Below, in pieces: positions 59,517 through 60,124 of a DNA stretch of 60,124 bases; positions within the stretch are counted from its first letter, which is position 1, and the number at the start of each line of letters is the position of its first letter. The notes under the pieces are model-generated. The model did no database searches and was not told where the DNA came from. It worked only from the letters and a program-made list of their open reading frames with translations. The stretch spans positions 1 to 60,124 of the forward strand of contig VXOJ01000021.1 of the NCBI GenBank assembly GCA_009840115.1, read 5' to 3'. The position numbers and the translations under genes are program-made. This DNA comes from Gemmatimonadales bacterium. Its GTDB lineage: Bacteria > Gemmatimonadota > Gemmatimonadetes > Palauibacterales > Palauibacteraceae.

Positions 59517-60124
59517 CACTACGTCGGTAGATGTGTTTGGCCATACTCGCGAAGATCTGGTCGATCTGCTCGGGCGTGACACTCGCATCGATTCGGATTT
59601 CGAGATTGAGACGCACTTCCGGCATTTCCGGGTCTGGAAGAGCAGGTGAAGGGCTCTGCTTCGGTTCCGGACGTTGCTTTTTGTCAGGCGCGGCGGGAGC
59701 GGGCTGCTTCTTGGTAGATCGTGACCGTGACGGCCTCTTGGGCTTACGGCTCGTCTGCTTCTGTCCGGCAGATGCATCTGCGTCGGTGAGACGGGAGTAC
59801 AGGGATGCCATCTTTCCGGCCGCGCTTTCACCACAGCCAGTGGTGTGCATGAACCACCCCTGTGCCGCATCCCCTGCACTGGATGGATCCGGAACTGCGT
59901 CTCGCAGTTCTTGCGGGTAGACTTCTTCCCGCATTTCCTTGCATACCTGCGCATAGCGTTCGTCATCCCGCCAGTCGTTGGCTCGCGGCGTCGGAGTTCC
60001 CTCCTTGTCGACGAGGCCGACAGCGCGCAGACCGATAAGCACGTTTGCCTCCGCGGATTTCTCTTTGACCCCTAGCAGGCCGTGGATAAACGGGTTCTCG
60101 GGGAAAGTCGCTTGTGCGTGGCGG
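59503..60124 (-). CDS. DUF5343 family protein, C-terminal part (runs off window)
   Basis: Open to the right edge; the 5' end is outside. The visible 206 residues include the DUF5343-type block (SAEANVLIGLRAVGLVDKEG, RANDWRDDERYAQVCKEMREEVYPQELRDAVP, GESAAGKMASLYSRL), a basic Ser/Lys/Pro-rich linker of about 40 residues, and the C-terminal tail EIRIDASVTPEQIDQIFASM. DUF5343 proteins resemble winged-helix regulators or adaptors and occur in defence neighbourhoods; function not established. Confidence 0.75.
   Translation of the reverse strand, partial: RHAQATFPENPFIHGLLGVKEKSAEANVLIGLRAVGLVDKEGTPTPRANDWRDDERYAQVCKEMREEVYPQELRDAVPDPSSAGDAAQGWFMHTTGCGESAAGKMASLYSRLTDADASAGQKQTSRKPKRPSRSRSTKKQPAPAAPDKKQRPEPKQSPSPALPDPEMPEVRLNLEIRIDASVTPEQIDQIFASMAKHIYRRSDEGQ

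Noticed and set aside
1..60124. tRNA, rRNA, IS element ends or CRISPR repeats
   Set aside because: No cloverleaf-like sequences, transposase motifs or spaced identical repeats were seen by eye; a tool search could still find something short.

Overview
The window is about 60 kb of very GC-rich bacterial DNA with no rRNA, tRNA, CRISPR array or recognisable insertion sequence. Its gene content points to an uncultured Gemmatimonadota-type heterotroph (inference, not proven): exported lipoproteins, S9, S10 and M14 peptidases, DUF1592/DUF1552 pairs with Planctomycete-type cytochrome c domains, amidohydrolases, PadR regulators next to permease-prefix-domain proteins, a short TonB-plug protein and DUF2911. 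Nearly all genes sit in short, tightly packed operons, many with ATGA, TGATG, GTGA or CTGA stop/start overlaps.

Left part (1-13.3 kb). A truncated DUF1592/cytochrome-c gene runs off the left edge. A minus-strand AAA_14/DUF4143 ATPase follows, with a palindrome just upstream. Then comes a three-gene operon: an exported PQQ-type sugar dehydrogenase plus two tandem paralogous lipoproteins that join a plant-type leucine-rich-repeat solenoid (13 and 16 repeats) to a metzincin protease domain. A divergent amidohydrolase-GNAT pair ends in a strong hairpin. DUF2911 and TonB-plug genes complete the segment.

Middle (13.2-31 kb). An Nramp-like/MOSC/NhaC operon uses a probable CTG start. It is followed by a large M14 carboxypeptidase-type protein and a second AAA_14 ATPase preceded by an exact 23-bp periodic TTGCA array. 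Next are an S9 peptidase, an FG-GAP/LVIVD protein with a DCC1-type oxidoreductase, a lipocalin-like protein coupled to an amidohydrolase, and a second Nramp-like transporter.

30.3-44.4 kb. A seven-gene minus-strand chain runs DUF1592, DUF1552, ankyrin, AMP-ligase, ketopantoate-reductase-like, VOC and K+ channel. Upstream of it lies a PadR-controlled array of three permease-prefix proteins. A fourth, degenerate copy has lost its PadR gene by an internal deletion and carries an in-frame amber codon, while its PadR-type operator is still visible.

44.5-56.4 kb is metabolic: a medium-chain reductase, panB, a [3Fe-4S] ferredoxin, a P450, an ABC substrate-binding lipoprotein, an exported beta-lactamase-fold hydrolase, DUF6165, a YchF/DUF933 NTPase, an exported histone-deacetylase-fold protein, an exported HpcH-fold lipoprotein that has lost catalytic residues, and an S10 peptidase.

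56.5-60.1 kb looks different. It is less GC-rich to the eye and packed with defence-type genes: an AbiU2-like HEPN protein, an unknown, a TIR gene apparently split by a +1 frameshift, and a DUF5343 protein with its partner. This probable defence island continues past the right edge and is the most likely place for an undescribed system.
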